Positions 26,397 to 38,631 of a stretch of DNA of 64,000 nt are shown piece by piece. A program made the translations under genes and the position numbers. The stretch comes from Caldimonas mangrovi. GTDB taxonomy: Bacteria; Pseudomonadota; Gammaproteobacteria; Burkholderiales; Burkholderiaceae_C. The notes beneath the pieces are model-generated. The model saw only the letters and a program-made list of their open reading frames with translations. It was not told the DNA's origin and ran no database searches. Each line of letters begins with the position of its first letter. Position 1 is the stretch's first letter. The DNA is taken from assembly GCF_023721835.1 (NCBI RefSeq), contig NZ_JAMKFE010000006.1, positions 124,001-188,000 on the forward strand. The letters are read 5' to 3'.

Positions 26397-27491
26397 CAAT
26401 CCAAGGTCGTCGATCGTGCGGCCCTGCTGGCCGAGGTCCGTCAGTGGGCGCACGAGCTCGGATTTTCACAGATCGGCGTGTCGGGCGTCGACCTCCGCGG
26501 CGCGGAAGCCGGCCTTCAGGCCTGGCTCGCCGCAGGATTTCACGGTTCGATGGGCTACATGGCCGCTCACGGTCTCAAGCGAGCTCGCCCGGCAGAACTC
26601 GTGCCCGGCACCGTCAGCGTGATCACCGCGCGCATGGATTACCTGCCGCGGCACACCCCCGAAGGCTGGCAGGCAGTCGAGTTCGAGCGGCTGCGCGAGC
26701 CGCAGCAGGCGGTGGTGTCGGTGTATGCACGCGGTCGCGACTATCACAAGGTGATGCGCCAGCGGCTGCAAAAGCTGGCCGATCGCATGGCCGAACGGCT
26801 GGGGGCCTTCGGCCATCGCGTCTTCACCGATTCCGCGCCGGTGCTCGAGGCCGAGCTTGCCGGTCGCAGCGGCCAGGGCTGGCGCGGCAAGCACACGCTG
26901 GTGCTGCACCGCGAGGCGGGCTCGATGTTTTTCCTCGGCGAGATCTACGTCGACCTTGCGCTGCCAGAGAGCGAGCCGGTCAGCCCGCATTGCGGCTCCT
27001 GCCAGGCGTGCCTGGACGTGTGCCCGACGCAGGCTATCGTCGCGCCTCACCGGCTCGACGCGCGGCGCTGCATCTCCTACCTGACCATCGAGCACGACGG
27101 ACCGATCCCGCACGAACTGCGGCGGCTGATCGGCAACCGCATCTACGGCTGCGACGATTGCCAACTGGTGTGCCCGTGGAACAAGTACGCGCAGCGGTCC
27201 ATGCTGCCCGACTTCGATGCGCGGCCCGCGCTGACGCACCCGGGCCTGCTCGAGCTGTGGGGATGGAGCGAGCCCGACTTCCTGCATCACACCGAAGGCA
27301 GTGCAATCCGGCGCATCGGCTACGAGCGCTGGCGGCGCAACCTGGCCATCGCGCTCGGCAATGCGCTGCGCATGCAGCCTTCGGCAGAGATCGTCGCGGC
27401 GCTGCTGGCGGCGCGCAGCAGTGCGAGCGAACTGGTGGCCGAGCACATCGACTGGGCGCTGGCGCAGCGCGCACAGGCTCACCACAGCTGA
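26391..27491 (+). CDS. queG: Epoxyqueuosine reductase
   Basis: Last step of queuosine synthesis: cobalamin- and iron-sulfur-dependent reduction of epoxyqueuosine in tRNA. 366 residues: N-terminal DUF1730/B12-binding part (HELGFSQIGVSGVDL, MGYMAAH, ARMDYLP, then RDYHKVMRQRL), two [4Fe-4S] cluster motifs CGSCQACLDVCPTQAI (about 201-216) and GCDDCQLVCPWN (about 255-266), and a C-terminal HEAT-like part (GSAIRRIGYERWRRNLAIALGN). The start shares ATGCAT with tsaE; the end overlaps the convergent AEC gene by 13 bases. Confidence 0.96.
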   Translation: MHQSKVVDRAALLAEVRQWAHELGFSQIGVSGVDLRGAEAGLQAWLAAGFHGSMGYMAAHGLKRARPAELVPGTVSVITARMDYLPRHTPEGWQAVEFERLREPQQAVVSVYARGRDYHKVMRQRLQKLADRMAERLGAFGHRVFTDSAPVLEAELAGRSGQGWRGKHTLVLHREAGSMFFLGEIYVDLALPESEPVSPHCGSCQACLDVCPTQAIVAPHRLDARRCISYLTIEHDGPIPHELRRLIGNRIYGCDDCQLVCPWNKYAQRSMLPDFDARPALTHPGLLELWGWSEPDFLHHTEGSAIRRIGYERWRRNLAIALGNALRMQPSAEIVAALLAARSSASELVAEHIDWALAQRAQAHHS

Positions 27492-28381
27492 CGCAGCAAC
27501 GCCAGCCACAGCGGGATCGACGCCATGCCGAGCAGCGTCGACAAGGTGATCAGGCCGGCAACGTAAGGCCCGTTGCCGCCCATGCGCATCGCGAGCACAT
27601 AGGCGCTGGAGGCGGTCGGCATGGCGGCGAAGGCCACGACGACAGGCTGCTGCGCCGCCGGCACGCCGAGCAGCCACACGAGGGCCAGCGCCGTCAGCGG
27701 CAACAGCACGTGGCGGATGCCGAGCAGGCCGGCCGCAAGCCCGGGCCCGGCCCACAAACCACCCAGTTTCAACCCGGCGCCCACCGCCATCAGGCCGAGC
27801 GGCAGGGCGGCCTGGCCGATGCGCTGCAGCATCGGTGCGACCGGGTCGACGAAGCGGATGCCGAGCAGGTTGGCCACCAGACCTGCCACGGTGCTGACGA
27901 TCAGCGGGTTGCGCACGATCTCGCGCCAGAAATGGTGCCCGCCGTGCCGGGCCAGCGGGTAAACGGCGGCGAAGTTGCACAGCGGTACGCACAGCGCGAC
28001 GAGCAGCGCGGTCCAGGCCACGCCCTGCGCACCGCCCAGCTTCTCGGCCAGCGCGAGCGCGACATAGGAATTGAAGCGAAAGGCGACCTGCGCGCCGGAG
28101 GCGTGCAGCTTCGCATCGACGCCCGGCCACCTGCGCAGCGCATAGGCGGCGGCAATACCGGTCGCGACGATGCCGAGGCCGGCCCCGGCCAGCGGCAGCG
28201 TCTCGCCGATCTCCAGCGGGCTGCGCACGATGGAGTTGAACAGCAGCACCGGGAACAGCAGGTAGTACACCAGCCGCTCCACCGCGTCCCACACCGGCCG
28301 GTCGAGCGCGCTGTAGCGACACAGCAGGAACCCGCAGACGATCAACAGGAAGTCGGGCAGCAGCAGCAGGGCGTCGGACAT
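27479..28381 (-). CDS. AEC-family transporter (auxin efflux carrier type)
   Basis: 300 residues, ten predicted helices in two inverted halves. Typical family features: an early Pro-Asp then helix (LLPDFLLIVCGFLLCR), FPVLLFNSIVRSPL, RNPLIVSTVAGLVANLLG in the middle loop, and AAMPTASSAYVLAMRMGG with the conserved helix-break Pro. Bacterial members move malate, malonate or other organic acids; the substrate here is unknown. ATG 28381 fits; longer readings extend into non-homologous sequence. Divergent from the orphan Bug-type protein, with a 214-base gap. Confidence 0.88.
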   Translation of the reverse strand: MSDALLLLPDFLLIVCGFLLCRYSALDRPVWDAVERLVYYLLFPVLLFNSIVRSPLEIGETLPLAGAGLGIVATGIAAAYALRRWPGVDAKLHASGAQVAFRFNSYVALALAEKLGGAQGVAWTALLVALCVPLCNFAAVYPLARHGGHHFWREIVRNPLIVSTVAGLVANLLGIRFVDPVAPMLQRIGQAALPLGLMAVGAGLKLGGLWAGPGLAAGLLGIRHVLLPLTALALVWLLGVPAAQQPVVVAFAAMPTASSAYVLAMRMGGNGPYVAGLITLSTLLGMASIPLWLALLRQLW

Positions 28382-28595
28382 CGGCAAGGACCAGCGAAGA
28401 AGGCCGACTGAGTGTGCCAGCGCGGGCGTGCGTCTCAGGGCAGACCCGGTTCGTAGTTCCCACAATCCCCGGGGGAATTTTCGTGCACACCATAGGGAAA
28501 AGCCGTTGCGTCCGGCAACATGTCGCAGTGGTGCCGCGGCATTCGGTGCATGATCCGCGCATCGCCATTCCCCGTTCGAACAAGGAGACCCACAC

Positions 28596-29567
28596 ATGCA
28601 GCGTAGACACTTGCTGGCCGCCCTCGCGATGCCCCTGGCACTGGCCGCGGGCTCGACCTGGGCGCAAGGCTACCCGACCAAGCCGGTGCGCCTGGTCGTG
28701 CCGTTCGCGCCCGGTGGCACGACCGACATCGTCGCCCGCGTGATCGCCGACAAGATCACGCCGCAGCTCGGCCAGCCGATGATCGTCGAGAACAAGGCGG
28801 GCGGCGGGGGCATCATCGGTGCCAACGAGATCACGAAGGCCGCGCCGGATGGCTACACCATCGGCATGGCCACCGTCTCGACGACGGCGTCCAACCCGGC
28901 CATCAACCCCAAGACGCCGTACAACCCGCTGACCGACTTCACGTCGATCATCAACATCGCGGCCACGCCCAACGTGATCGCGGTGCACCCGTCGTTCCCG
29001 GCCAAGGATTACAAGGGCTTCGTCGCCGAACTGAAGAAGAACCCCGGCAAGTACAGCTTCGCCAGTTCCGGCACCGGCGGCATCGGCCACCTGCAGATGG
29101 AGCTGTACAAGTCGCTGTCCGGCACCTTCATCACGCACATCCCGTACCGCGGCGCGGGCCCGGCGCTGAACGACACCGTGGCCGGCCAGGTGCCGATCAT
29201 CTTCGACAACCTGCCGTCGGCGCTGCCCTTCATCAAGGACGGCCGGCTGGTCCCCATCGTCGTGGCGGCACCCCAGCGCCTGACCGTGCTGCCCAACGTG
29301 CCGACCTTCAAGGAAGTGGGGCTGGAACCGGTCAACCGCATGGCCTACTACGGGTTCCACGCGCCCAAGGGCCTGCCGAAGGACGTGGTCGACAAGCTCT
29401 CCGAGGCAGCCAGGAAGACGCTCGAGAACCCCGACGTGCGCAAGCGCATCGAGGACACCGGCTCGCTGGTGGTCGGCAACACGCCGGCCGAGTTCGCGGC
29501 ACAGACCAAGGCCGAGTTCGAGGTCTACAAGAAGGTGGTCGAGCAACAGAAGCTGAAGCTCGAGTAA
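28596..29567 (+). CDS. Bug/TctC-family tripartite tricarboxylate transporter binding protein (orphan)
   Basis: Periplasmic binding protein, 323 residues. Signal peptide ends near TWAQG; mature part opens with [23 protein letters not shown], the hallmark of the Bug/TctC family, followed by [15 protein letters not shown], the [13 protein letters not shown] ligand loop, and [18 protein letters not shown]. Members bind carboxylates, nicotinate or amino acids via two water molecules; the ligand cannot be read here. No tctA/tctB membrane genes are in the window, as for most Bug genes in Burkholderiales. Shine-Dalgarno AAGGAG is 7 bases from ATG; a terminator follows. Confidence 0.92.
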   Translation: MQRRHLLAALAMPLALAAGSTWAQGYPTKPVRLVVPFAPGGTTDIVARVIADKITPQLGQPMIVENKAGGGGIIGANEITKAAPDGYTIGMATVSTTASNPAINPKTPYNPLTDFTSIINIAATPNVIAVHPSFPAKDYKGFVAELKKNPGKYSFASSGTGGIGHLQMELYKSLSGTFITHIPYRGAGPALNDTVAGQVPIIFDNLPSALPFIKDGRLVPIVVAAPQRLTVLPNVPTFKEVGLEPVNRMAYYGFHAPKGLPKDVVDKLSEAARKTLENPDVRKRIEDTGSLVVGNTPAEFAAQTKAEFEVYKKVVEQQKLKLE

Positions 29568-29589
29568 GCTCTCGCCGTCCATCGACGCG

Positions 29590-29615
29590 ACGCCGCTCCG
29601 TCCGGGCGGCGTTTT
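29590..29615 (+). terminator. Rho-independent terminator after the Bug gene
   Basis: Stem ACGCCGC/GCGGCGT around a 9-base loop, followed by TTTT. It starts 23 bases after the stop codon and directly precedes xerD. Confidence 0.75.
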
Positions 29616-29620
29616 CATTC

Positions 29621-30514
29621 GTGCACCCCGACAGCCAGGCTTCCATCGACCGCTTCATCGACGCCCTCTGGATCGAGGAAGGGCTGTCGACGAACACGCT
29701 GGCCGCCTACCGGCGCGACCTGACGCTGTACTGTGCCTGGCTGGCGGGCAGCGAAGGCCTGGCCCTCGACCGCACCACCGAGACGCACCTGCTGGCCTAT
29801 GCCGTCGAGCGGGCGGCGACCAAGGCCACCTCGGCCAACCGGCGGCTCGCGGTGTTCCGCCGCTACTTCCGGTGGGCACTGCGCGAGCGGCTCGTCGACG
29901 CCGATCCGACACTGAAGCTCAGCACCGCGCGCCAGCCGATGCGCGTACCGAAGACGCTCAGCGAACAGCAGGTCGAAGCGCTGCTTGCCGCACCCGACGT
30001 CGACACGCCGCTGGGCCTGCGCGACCGCACCATGCTCGAACTGATGTACGCCAGCGGGCTGCGCGTCAGCGAACTGGTGACGCTGAAGACAGTGCACGTC
30101 GGCCTCGACGAAGGCGCGCTGCGCGTGATGGGCAAGGGCAGCAAGGAACGGATGGTGCCTTTCGGTGAAGAGGCCCACGCCTGGCTGCGCCGCTACCTGG
30201 CGTCGGCACGCGCCGAGATCCTCGGGCCGCGCACCACCGACGCGCTGTTCGTCACCCACCGCGGCGACGGCATGACGCGGCAGATGTTCTGGACGCTCAT
30301 CAAGAAGCACGCCCGTGAAGCCGGTATCGCGGTGCCGTTGTCGCCGCACACGCTGCGGCATGCCTTCGCGACCCACCTGCTGAACCACGGTGCCGACCTG
30401 CGCGTGGTGCAGCTGTTGTTGGGGCATGCCGATATTTCGACGACGCAGATCTACACCCACGTCGCTCGCGAGCGCCTGAAGGCGTTGCACGCCAGGCACC
30501 ATCCGCGCGGTTGA
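29621..30514 (+). CDS. xerD: Tyrosine recombinase XerD
   Basis: Core recombinase resolving chromosome dimers at dif with XerC and FtsK. 297 residues from GTG 29621. N-terminal SAM-like arm-binding domain (SIDRFIDALWIEEGLSTNTL, then RRYFRWAL), catalytic domain with Arg in YASGLRVSEL, Lys in GKGSKERMVP, HTLRHAFATHLL (His and Arg), GHADISTTQIYTHV with His and nucleophile Tyr. The start codon lies within six bases of the previous terminator's T tract, so it may have little leader. Core gene, not a mobile integrase. Confidence 0.94.
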   Translation: MHPDSQASIDRFIDALWIEEGLSTNTLAAYRRDLTLYCAWLAGSEGLALDRTTETHLLAYAVERAATKATSANRRLAVFRRYFRWALRERLVDADPTLKLSTARQPMRVPKTLSEQQVEALLAAPDVDTPLGLRDRTMLELMYASGLRVSELVTLKTVHVGLDEGALRVMGKGSKERMVPFGEEAHAWLRRYLASARAEILGPRTTDALFVTHRGDGMTRQMFWTLIKKHAREAGIAVPLSPHTLRHAFATHLLNHGADLRVVQLLLGHADISTTQIYTHVARERLKALHARHHPRG

Positions 30515-30558
30515 AGCCGTTCCGTCGCGCGGCGCGGCCTCGCGCACAATCGCCTGCC

Positions 30559-31158
30559 ATGGACCACACCTTCGCTTCCGCCTTCATCCTGCTGCTGCTG
30601 GTGCTCGACCCCTTCGGCAGCCTGCCGATCTTCATCTCGGTGTTGCGCAACGTCGCGCCCGAGCGGCGCCGATGGGTGGCGATGCGCGAGGTGGCGCTGG
30701 CCTTCGGCGTGCTGCTGCTGTTCATGCTCACCGGCGAGGCCTTCCTGCGGTTGATGCACTTGTCGGAGCGGTCGCTCGAGGTGGCCGGCGGCGTGATCCT
30801 GTTGATGATCTCGATCCGCATGATCTTCGCCAGCGGCGAGTCGATCTATGCCGCAGACGCCGAGCGCGAGCCCTTCATCTTTCCGCTCGCGGTGCCGCTG
30901 ATGGCGGGGCCTTCGGCGATGGCGACCGTGCTGCTGCTGGCCTCGCGGCAGCCCGATTTGCTGATGGAGTGGATCGGCGCACTGACCGGGGCGATGGTGG
31001 TCTCCGGCGTGGTGCTGCTGTCGGCCGACCGCATCCGCCGTTTCCTTGGCGATTCGGTGGTCAGCGCGCTGGAGAAACTGATGGGGCTGGTGCTGACCGC
31101 GATCTCGGTGGAGATGATTCTGGCCGGCCTGAAGCGCTACTTCCTCGGGGACTTGTAG
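30559..31158 (+). CDS. MarC/YhgN-family membrane protein
   Basis: 199 residues, six helices. The family signature is clear: LVLDPFGSLPIFISVLRN at the start and PLAVPLMAGPSAMATVLLL in the middle. Despite the name, MarC proteins are no longer thought to cause multiple antibiotic resistance; function is unknown. ATG 30559 is preceded by CACAAT and 8 bases. It lies 44 bases after xerD and 3 bases from the convergent DUF455 gene. Confidence 0.9.
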   Translation: MDHTFASAFILLLLVLDPFGSLPIFISVLRNVAPERRRWVAMREVALAFGVLLLFMLTGEAFLRLMHLSERSLEVAGGVILLMISIRMIFASGESIYAADAEREPFIFPLAVPLMAGPSAMATVLLLASRQPDLLMEWIGALTGAMVVSGVVLLSADRIRRFLGDSVVSALEKLMGLVLTAISVEMILAGLKRYFLGDL

Positions 31159-31161
31159 CCC

Positions 31162-31962
31162 TCAGGTGCCGCCGTCGCCTTCGAGATACCGCAGTTCCTC
31201 GTCGCTGAACCCGGCGCGCTTGCGAGCCTCGCGGTTGAAGGGCGGCTTCAGCTTCGGGGCCTGGTAGCGTTCGGTCAACACCCGGTAGTGCGACACCGGG
31301 TCCAGCCCGTCGCGCTCGCACAGCCAGCGATACCAGTGGTTGCCGATCGCGACGTGGCCTACCTCGTCGCGCAGGATGATGTCGAGGATCTCCACCGCAC
31401 GTTCGTCGCCGGCCTTGCGCAACTTGGCCTGGATCAAGGGGGTTGCGTCCAGCCCGCGAGCTTCCAGCGTGCGCGGCACCAGTGCCATGCGCGCGACGAT
31501 GTCATCGCGGGTTTTCTCGGTCATCGCCCACAAGCCGTCGTGCGCGCTGAAATCGCCGTAGTCGTGGCCCAGGGTGTGCAGGTGCTCGCGCAGCAGCGTG
31601 AAATGGAACGCTTCCTCGGCGGCCACCCGCAGCCAGTCGGCATAAAAGCGCGGCGGCATGTCCGCGAAGCGCCAGACGGCGTCGAGCGCGAGGTTGATCG
31701 CATTGAACTCGATGTGGGCGATCGCGTGCAGCAGCGCCGCGCGGCCCTCGGGCGTGAACGGCGAGCGGCGCGGCACGCTGTCCGGCGGCACCAGTGCAGG
31801 GCGTTCGGGCCGGCCGGGGAGGACGCCCGCAGGCACCGGCCGCTCGGTGCTCGCCCAGTCGGTCCCGGCCTCGCATCGGGCCTGCAGCTCGCGGGCTTCG
31901 CGGGCTTTCTCCTCAGGGTCTTTCAGGGCAAGGATCTCGAGGGCGCGTCGGCGGGGGCTCAT
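31162..31962 (-). CDS. DUF455 ferritin-like protein
   Basis: 266 residues. A ferritin-like four-helix domain carries spaced metal ligands: HIEFNAINLALD (Glu), AAEEAFHFTLLREHL (Glu/His), and ILRDEVGHVAIGNHWY (Glu/His), so a di-iron site is likely. The protein family is known from crystal-structure projects and one report of RNA-modifying relatives (MiaE-like), but no activity is assigned. Divergent from the gamma carbonic anhydrase, with overlapping -10 boxes in between; a GATAAT box is only 7 bases before ATG 31962. Confidence 0.85.
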   Translation of the reverse strand: MSPRRRALEILALKDPEEKAREARELQARCEAGTDWASTERPVPAGVLPGRPERPALVPPDSVPRRSPFTPEGRAALLHAIAHIEFNAINLALDAVWRFADMPPRFYADWLRVAAEEAFHFTLLREHLHTLGHDYGDFSAHDGLWAMTEKTRDDIVARMALVPRTLEARGLDATPLIQAKLRKAGDERAVEILDIILRDEVGHVAIGNHWYRWLCERDGLDPVSHYRVLTERYQAPKLKPPFNREARKRAGFSDEELRYLEGDGGT

Positions 31963-31965
31963 CCT

Positions 31966-31975
31966 TACAATTATC
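31966..31975. promoter_or_regulatory. Overlapping divergent -10 boxes, DUF455 and carbonic anhydrase genes
   Basis: TACAAT (31966-31971, plus) and GATAAT (31975-31970, minus) share bases. Plus-strand start of transcription near 31978-31980 leaves about a 20-base leader with GAAGGA before ATG 32001; minus-strand transcription would begin at or next to ATG 31962. The two polymerases cannot bind together, so expression should be mutually exclusive in time. Confidence 0.4.
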
Positions 31976-32000
31976 GGTTTCCCCGCGACGAAGGACTGAA

Positions 32001-32525
32001 ATGGCCTTGTTCCAGATCGACGAGCACGCGCCCGACGTTCACGAGACCGCCTGGGTGGCCGACAGTGCCGAGGTCATCGGCAAGGTCGAGCTGGCCGAGG
32101 GCGCCAGCGTCTGGTTCGGCTCGGTGGTGCGCGGCGACGTGGAGACCATCCGTATCGGGCGCGGCACCAATATCCAGGACCACTCGGTGCTGCACGCCGA
32201 CCCGGGCCAGCCGCTCACCCTTGGCGAGAACGTTACCGTCGGCCACCAGGCGATGCTGCATGGCTGCACTGTCGGCGACGGTACGCTGATCGGCATCCAG
32301 GCCGTGGTCTTGAACGGTGCCAGGATCGGCCGCAACTGCATCGTCGGTGCCGGCGCCCTGGTCACCGAAGGCAAGGAATTCCCCGACGGCTCGATGATCC
32401 TCGGCTCACCGGCCAAGGCCGTGAAGCAGCTCACGCCCGAGCAGATCACGGCCTTCCAGGCAGGCGCCCGGCATTACGTCGAGAATGCCCGCCGCTTCAA
32501 GGCCGGTCTCAAGAAGATCGGCTGA
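32001..32525 (+). CDS. Gamma-class carbonic anhydrase family protein (YrdA/PaaY-like)
   Basis: 174 residues of left-handed beta-helix, with hexapeptide repeats (for example GEGASVWFGSVVRGDV, IRIGRGTNIQDHSVLHAD, GENVTVGHQAMLHGC) and a C-terminal helix. The three Zn/Fe-binding His positions are present (QDHSVLH; GHQAMLHG). Many YrdA-like members lack strong carbonic anhydrase activity, so enzyme activity should be regarded as probable rather than proved. Followed by hslO after 19 bases. Confidence 0.9.
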   Translation: MALFQIDEHAPDVHETAWVADSAEVIGKVELAEGASVWFGSVVRGDVETIRIGRGTNIQDHSVLHADPGQPLTLGENVTVGHQAMLHGCTVGDGTLIGIQAVVLNGARIGRNCIVGAGALVTEGKEFPDGSMILGSPAKAVKQLTPEQITAFQAGARHYVENARRFKAGLKKIG

Positions 32526-32544
32526 CACAAACTTTGGAATACCG

Positions 32545-33531
32545 TTGACCACGAACACCTCCTCCAGCGAACTGCACAAATTCCTGTTCGAAGGCCTGCC
32601 CGTGCGCGGCATGCTGGTGCGCCTGACCGACGCCTGGCAGGACATCCTGCAGCGGCGCGAGCAGGCGGGCGCCTTTCCGCAGCCGGTGCGTCATCTGCTC
32701 GGCGAAATGGCTGCGGCCGGCGTGCTGATGCAGTCGAACATCAAGTTCAACGGTGCGCTGGTCCTGCAGATCTCCGGCGATGGCCCGGTCAAGCTCGCGG
32801 TCGCGGAAGTCCAGCCCGACCTGGCGCTGCGCGCCACCGCCACGGTGATCGGCGACGTGGGCGACGACGCACAGCTCGAGGCGCTCGTCAACGTGCACGG
32901 CAAGGGCCGTTGCGCCATCACGCTCGACCCCAAGGACCGCCTGCCGGGCCAGCAGCCCTACCAGGGTGTCGTGCCCCTGCACGGTGATCGGCGCGAGCCG
33001 CTGCAGCAGATCAGCGAGGTGCTGGAGCATTACATGCTGCAGTCCGAACAGCTCGATACCAAGCTCGTGCTGGCCGCCAACGACCAGGTCGCCGCCGGCC
33101 TGCTGATCCAGCGCCTGCCGATCGAAGGGGAGGGCAACCTGGCTGCGCAACGCAACGAGGACGAGATCGGTCTCAACGAAGCCTTCAACCGCATTTCGCA
33201 CCTGGCGAGCACGCTGACGAGCGAGGAGCTGTTGACGCTGGACGCCAACACCATCCTGCACCGTCTGTTCTGGGAAGAATCGGTGCGCCGCTTCGAGCCG
33301 CTGACCGGCGAGGACGGGCCCCATTTCGCGTGCAGCTGCTCACGTGAGCGCGTCGGCCAGATGCTCAGAGGCCTGGGGCGCGAGGAAGTCGACGGTATCG
33401 TCGTTGAGCAGGGCCGGGTGGAGATCGTCTGCGAGTTCTGCGGAGAGCACTACCATTTCGACGCGATCGACGTCGGCAGCCTGTTCACCGACGAGCGCAA
33501 CCAGCCGCCATCGTCGTCCTCCATCCAGTAG
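32545..33531 (+). CDS. hslO: Redox-switched chaperonin Hsp33
   Basis: 328 residues. Oxidative stress holdase: in the reduced form Zn is held by four Cys, here CSCS (about 270-273) and CEFC (about 305-308); oxidation releases Zn and unfolds the linker. The N-terminal domain has FLFEGLPVRGMLVRL and GRCAITLDPKDRLPGQQPYQG. The start is TTG 32545, with TTTGGA shortly upstream; no ATG gives the family N-terminus. It follows the carbonic anhydrase closely and is convergent with an uncharacterised gene. Confidence 0.94.
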   Translation: MTTNTSSSELHKFLFEGLPVRGMLVRLTDAWQDILQRREQAGAFPQPVRHLLGEMAAAGVLMQSNIKFNGALVLQISGDGPVKLAVAEVQPDLALRATATVIGDVGDDAQLEALVNVHGKGRCAITLDPKDRLPGQQPYQGVVPLHGDRREPLQQISEVLEHYMLQSEQLDTKLVLAANDQVAAGLLIQRLPIEGEGNLAAQRNEDEIGLNEAFNRISHLASTLTSEELLTLDANTILHRLFWEESVRRFEPLTGEDGPHFACSCSRERVGQMLRGLGREEVDGIVVEQGRVEIVCEFCGEHYHFDAIDVGSLFTDERNQPPSSSSIQ

Positions 33532-33553
33532 CGGGCCGGCTCGGGTTCGAACC

Positions 33554-34021
33554 TCACGGTTTCGATGCGAACCTGAACAGCCGGTGCTCGCATTCGGGCA
33601 CCAGGCATTCGAGGCAGCACGGGCGCAGTCTCTGGGGGACGGTGTCGGCGACCGTCGCGAGCCGTGAGACGCTGGCGAACAGCCGCGGCTGCAGCAGCCG
33701 CCATGCGGTATCGACCCGTTGCTCGACGCGCCCGTAGACCACGCTGTACGGCCACGACGCGGCCCCGAGTGCCAGCCGCAGTTGCGCGTCAATCGTTTCG
33801 GCCGCGCGGCGATCCACCCCCGTCGCTGCATCCACGCCTGCCAGCAGGCAGCAGAGGCGGTCGGCTTCCGGCGCCCGGCTGTCGGCATGGCCCAGCAGCC
33901 ATGGCGTGATGTCCACCAGCCGTGCAGGCGTTCCGGCATCGGCCAATCGGGCTGCAAGCCCCGCCTGCAGGAACTCGACCCCGGTGCCCGGCGCCCCAGC
34001 GAGCGCAATGCAGCGGTTCAC
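33554..34021 (-). CDS. Uncharacterised Cys-rich protein with P-loop-like N-terminus
   Basis: 155 residues starting at GTG 34021. The N-terminus IALAGAPGTGVEFLQAGLAARL has the beta-loop-helix look of a nucleotide-binding protein (GAPGTG), but the Lys-Ser/Thr of a true Walker A is absent (GTGVEF). A Cys-rich tail (RLRPCCLECLVPECEHRLF) has Cys spacing that could hold Zn. No family is recognised. It follows the ftsB terminator, so it should have its own promoter, and is convergent with hslO. Confidence 0.6.
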   Translation of the reverse strand: MNRCIALAGAPGTGVEFLQAGLAARLADAGTPARLVDITPWLLGHADSRAPEADRLCCLLAGVDAATGVDRRAAETIDAQLRLALGAASWPYSVVYGRVEQRVDTAWRLLQPRLFASVSRLATVADTVPQRLRPCCLECLVPECEHRLFRFASKP

Positions 34022-34035
34022 CTCGCCCTCGGCAA

Positions 34036-34062
34036 AGAAAAACGGAGCCGCGGGCGGCTCCG
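34036..34062 (-). terminator. Rho-independent terminator after ftsB
   Basis: Nine-base-pair perfect stem CGGAGCCGC/GCGGCTCCG with a two-base CC loop, followed on the minus strand by TTTTTC. It closes the kdsA-DUF1330-eno-ftsB unit. Confidence 0.85.
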
Positions 34063-34085
34063 TTTCGATCGTCGCTGCGGCGTCG

Positions 34086-34370
34086 TCATCGCGGCGGCGG
34101 CGTGACCTGCACGTAGATCTCGTTGGGCTTGATCATGCCGAGCTCGAAGCGCGCCTTCTCCTCGACCATCTCCAGCCCTTCCTTCAGGTCGCTGACCTCC
34201 GCCGCGAGCTGCTGGTTGCGCTCGCGGGCGCGGTCGTTCCTGGCCCGGTGTTCGCCGAGCCGGCCCTGCAGCTCCATGACCCGGTGCACGCCATGCCGGC
34301 CGAACCACAGCTCCGCGTGCACCAGCACGAGCAGTGCAGCCAGGGCCAGCGTGACGAGGCGGGTGGACAC
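34086..34370 (-). CDS. ftsB: Cell division protein FtsB
   Basis: 94 residues from GTG 34370. Short cytoplasmic tail, one membrane helix (LVTLALAALLVLVHAELWFG) and a periplasmic coiled coil (VMELQGRLGEHRARNDRARERNQQL), then KARFELGMIKPNEIYVQV, the conserved C-terminal segment that contacts FtsQ. Bridges FtsQ and FtsL in the divisome. Lies 14 bases after eno, the standard proteobacterial eno-ftsB pair, and ends before a strong terminator. Confidence 0.93.
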   Translation of the reverse strand: MSTRLVTLALAALLVLVHAELWFGRHGVHRVMELQGRLGEHRARNDRARERNQQLAAEVSDLKEGLEMVEEKARFELGMIKPNEIYVQVTPPPR

Positions 34371-34384
34371 GGCAGCGGGATGCC

Positions 34385-36866
<2,482 letters not shown>

Positions 36867-36884
36867 GCGATGACCTCGTATTGA

Positions 36885-36906
36885 TAAAAAACCGCGCAAG
36901 CGCGGT
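36885..36906 (-). terminator. Terminator-like hairpin between pyrG and kdsA
   Basis: On the minus strand ACCGCGC/GCGCGGT pairs with a tiny loop, followed at once by TTTTTT. It starts 5 bases after the pyrG stop and its T tract ends about 20 bases before the kdsA ATG. It should reduce or stop read-through from pyrG into kdsA-eno-ftsB. Confidence 0.75.
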
Positions 36907-36910
36907 GTGT

Positions 36911-38626
<1,716 letters not shown>

Positions 38627-38631
<5 letters not shown>

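Noticed and set aside
26466-29618. A minus-strand open frame of about 1050 codons
   Set aside because: Antisense to queG and the Bug gene and in another frame of the AEC gene; the real genes explain all of it.
29621-30514. Tyrosine recombinase as a sign of an integrated element
   Set aside because: Length, motifs and surroundings fit the core XerD; there are no att-like repeats, phage genes or a tRNA next to it.
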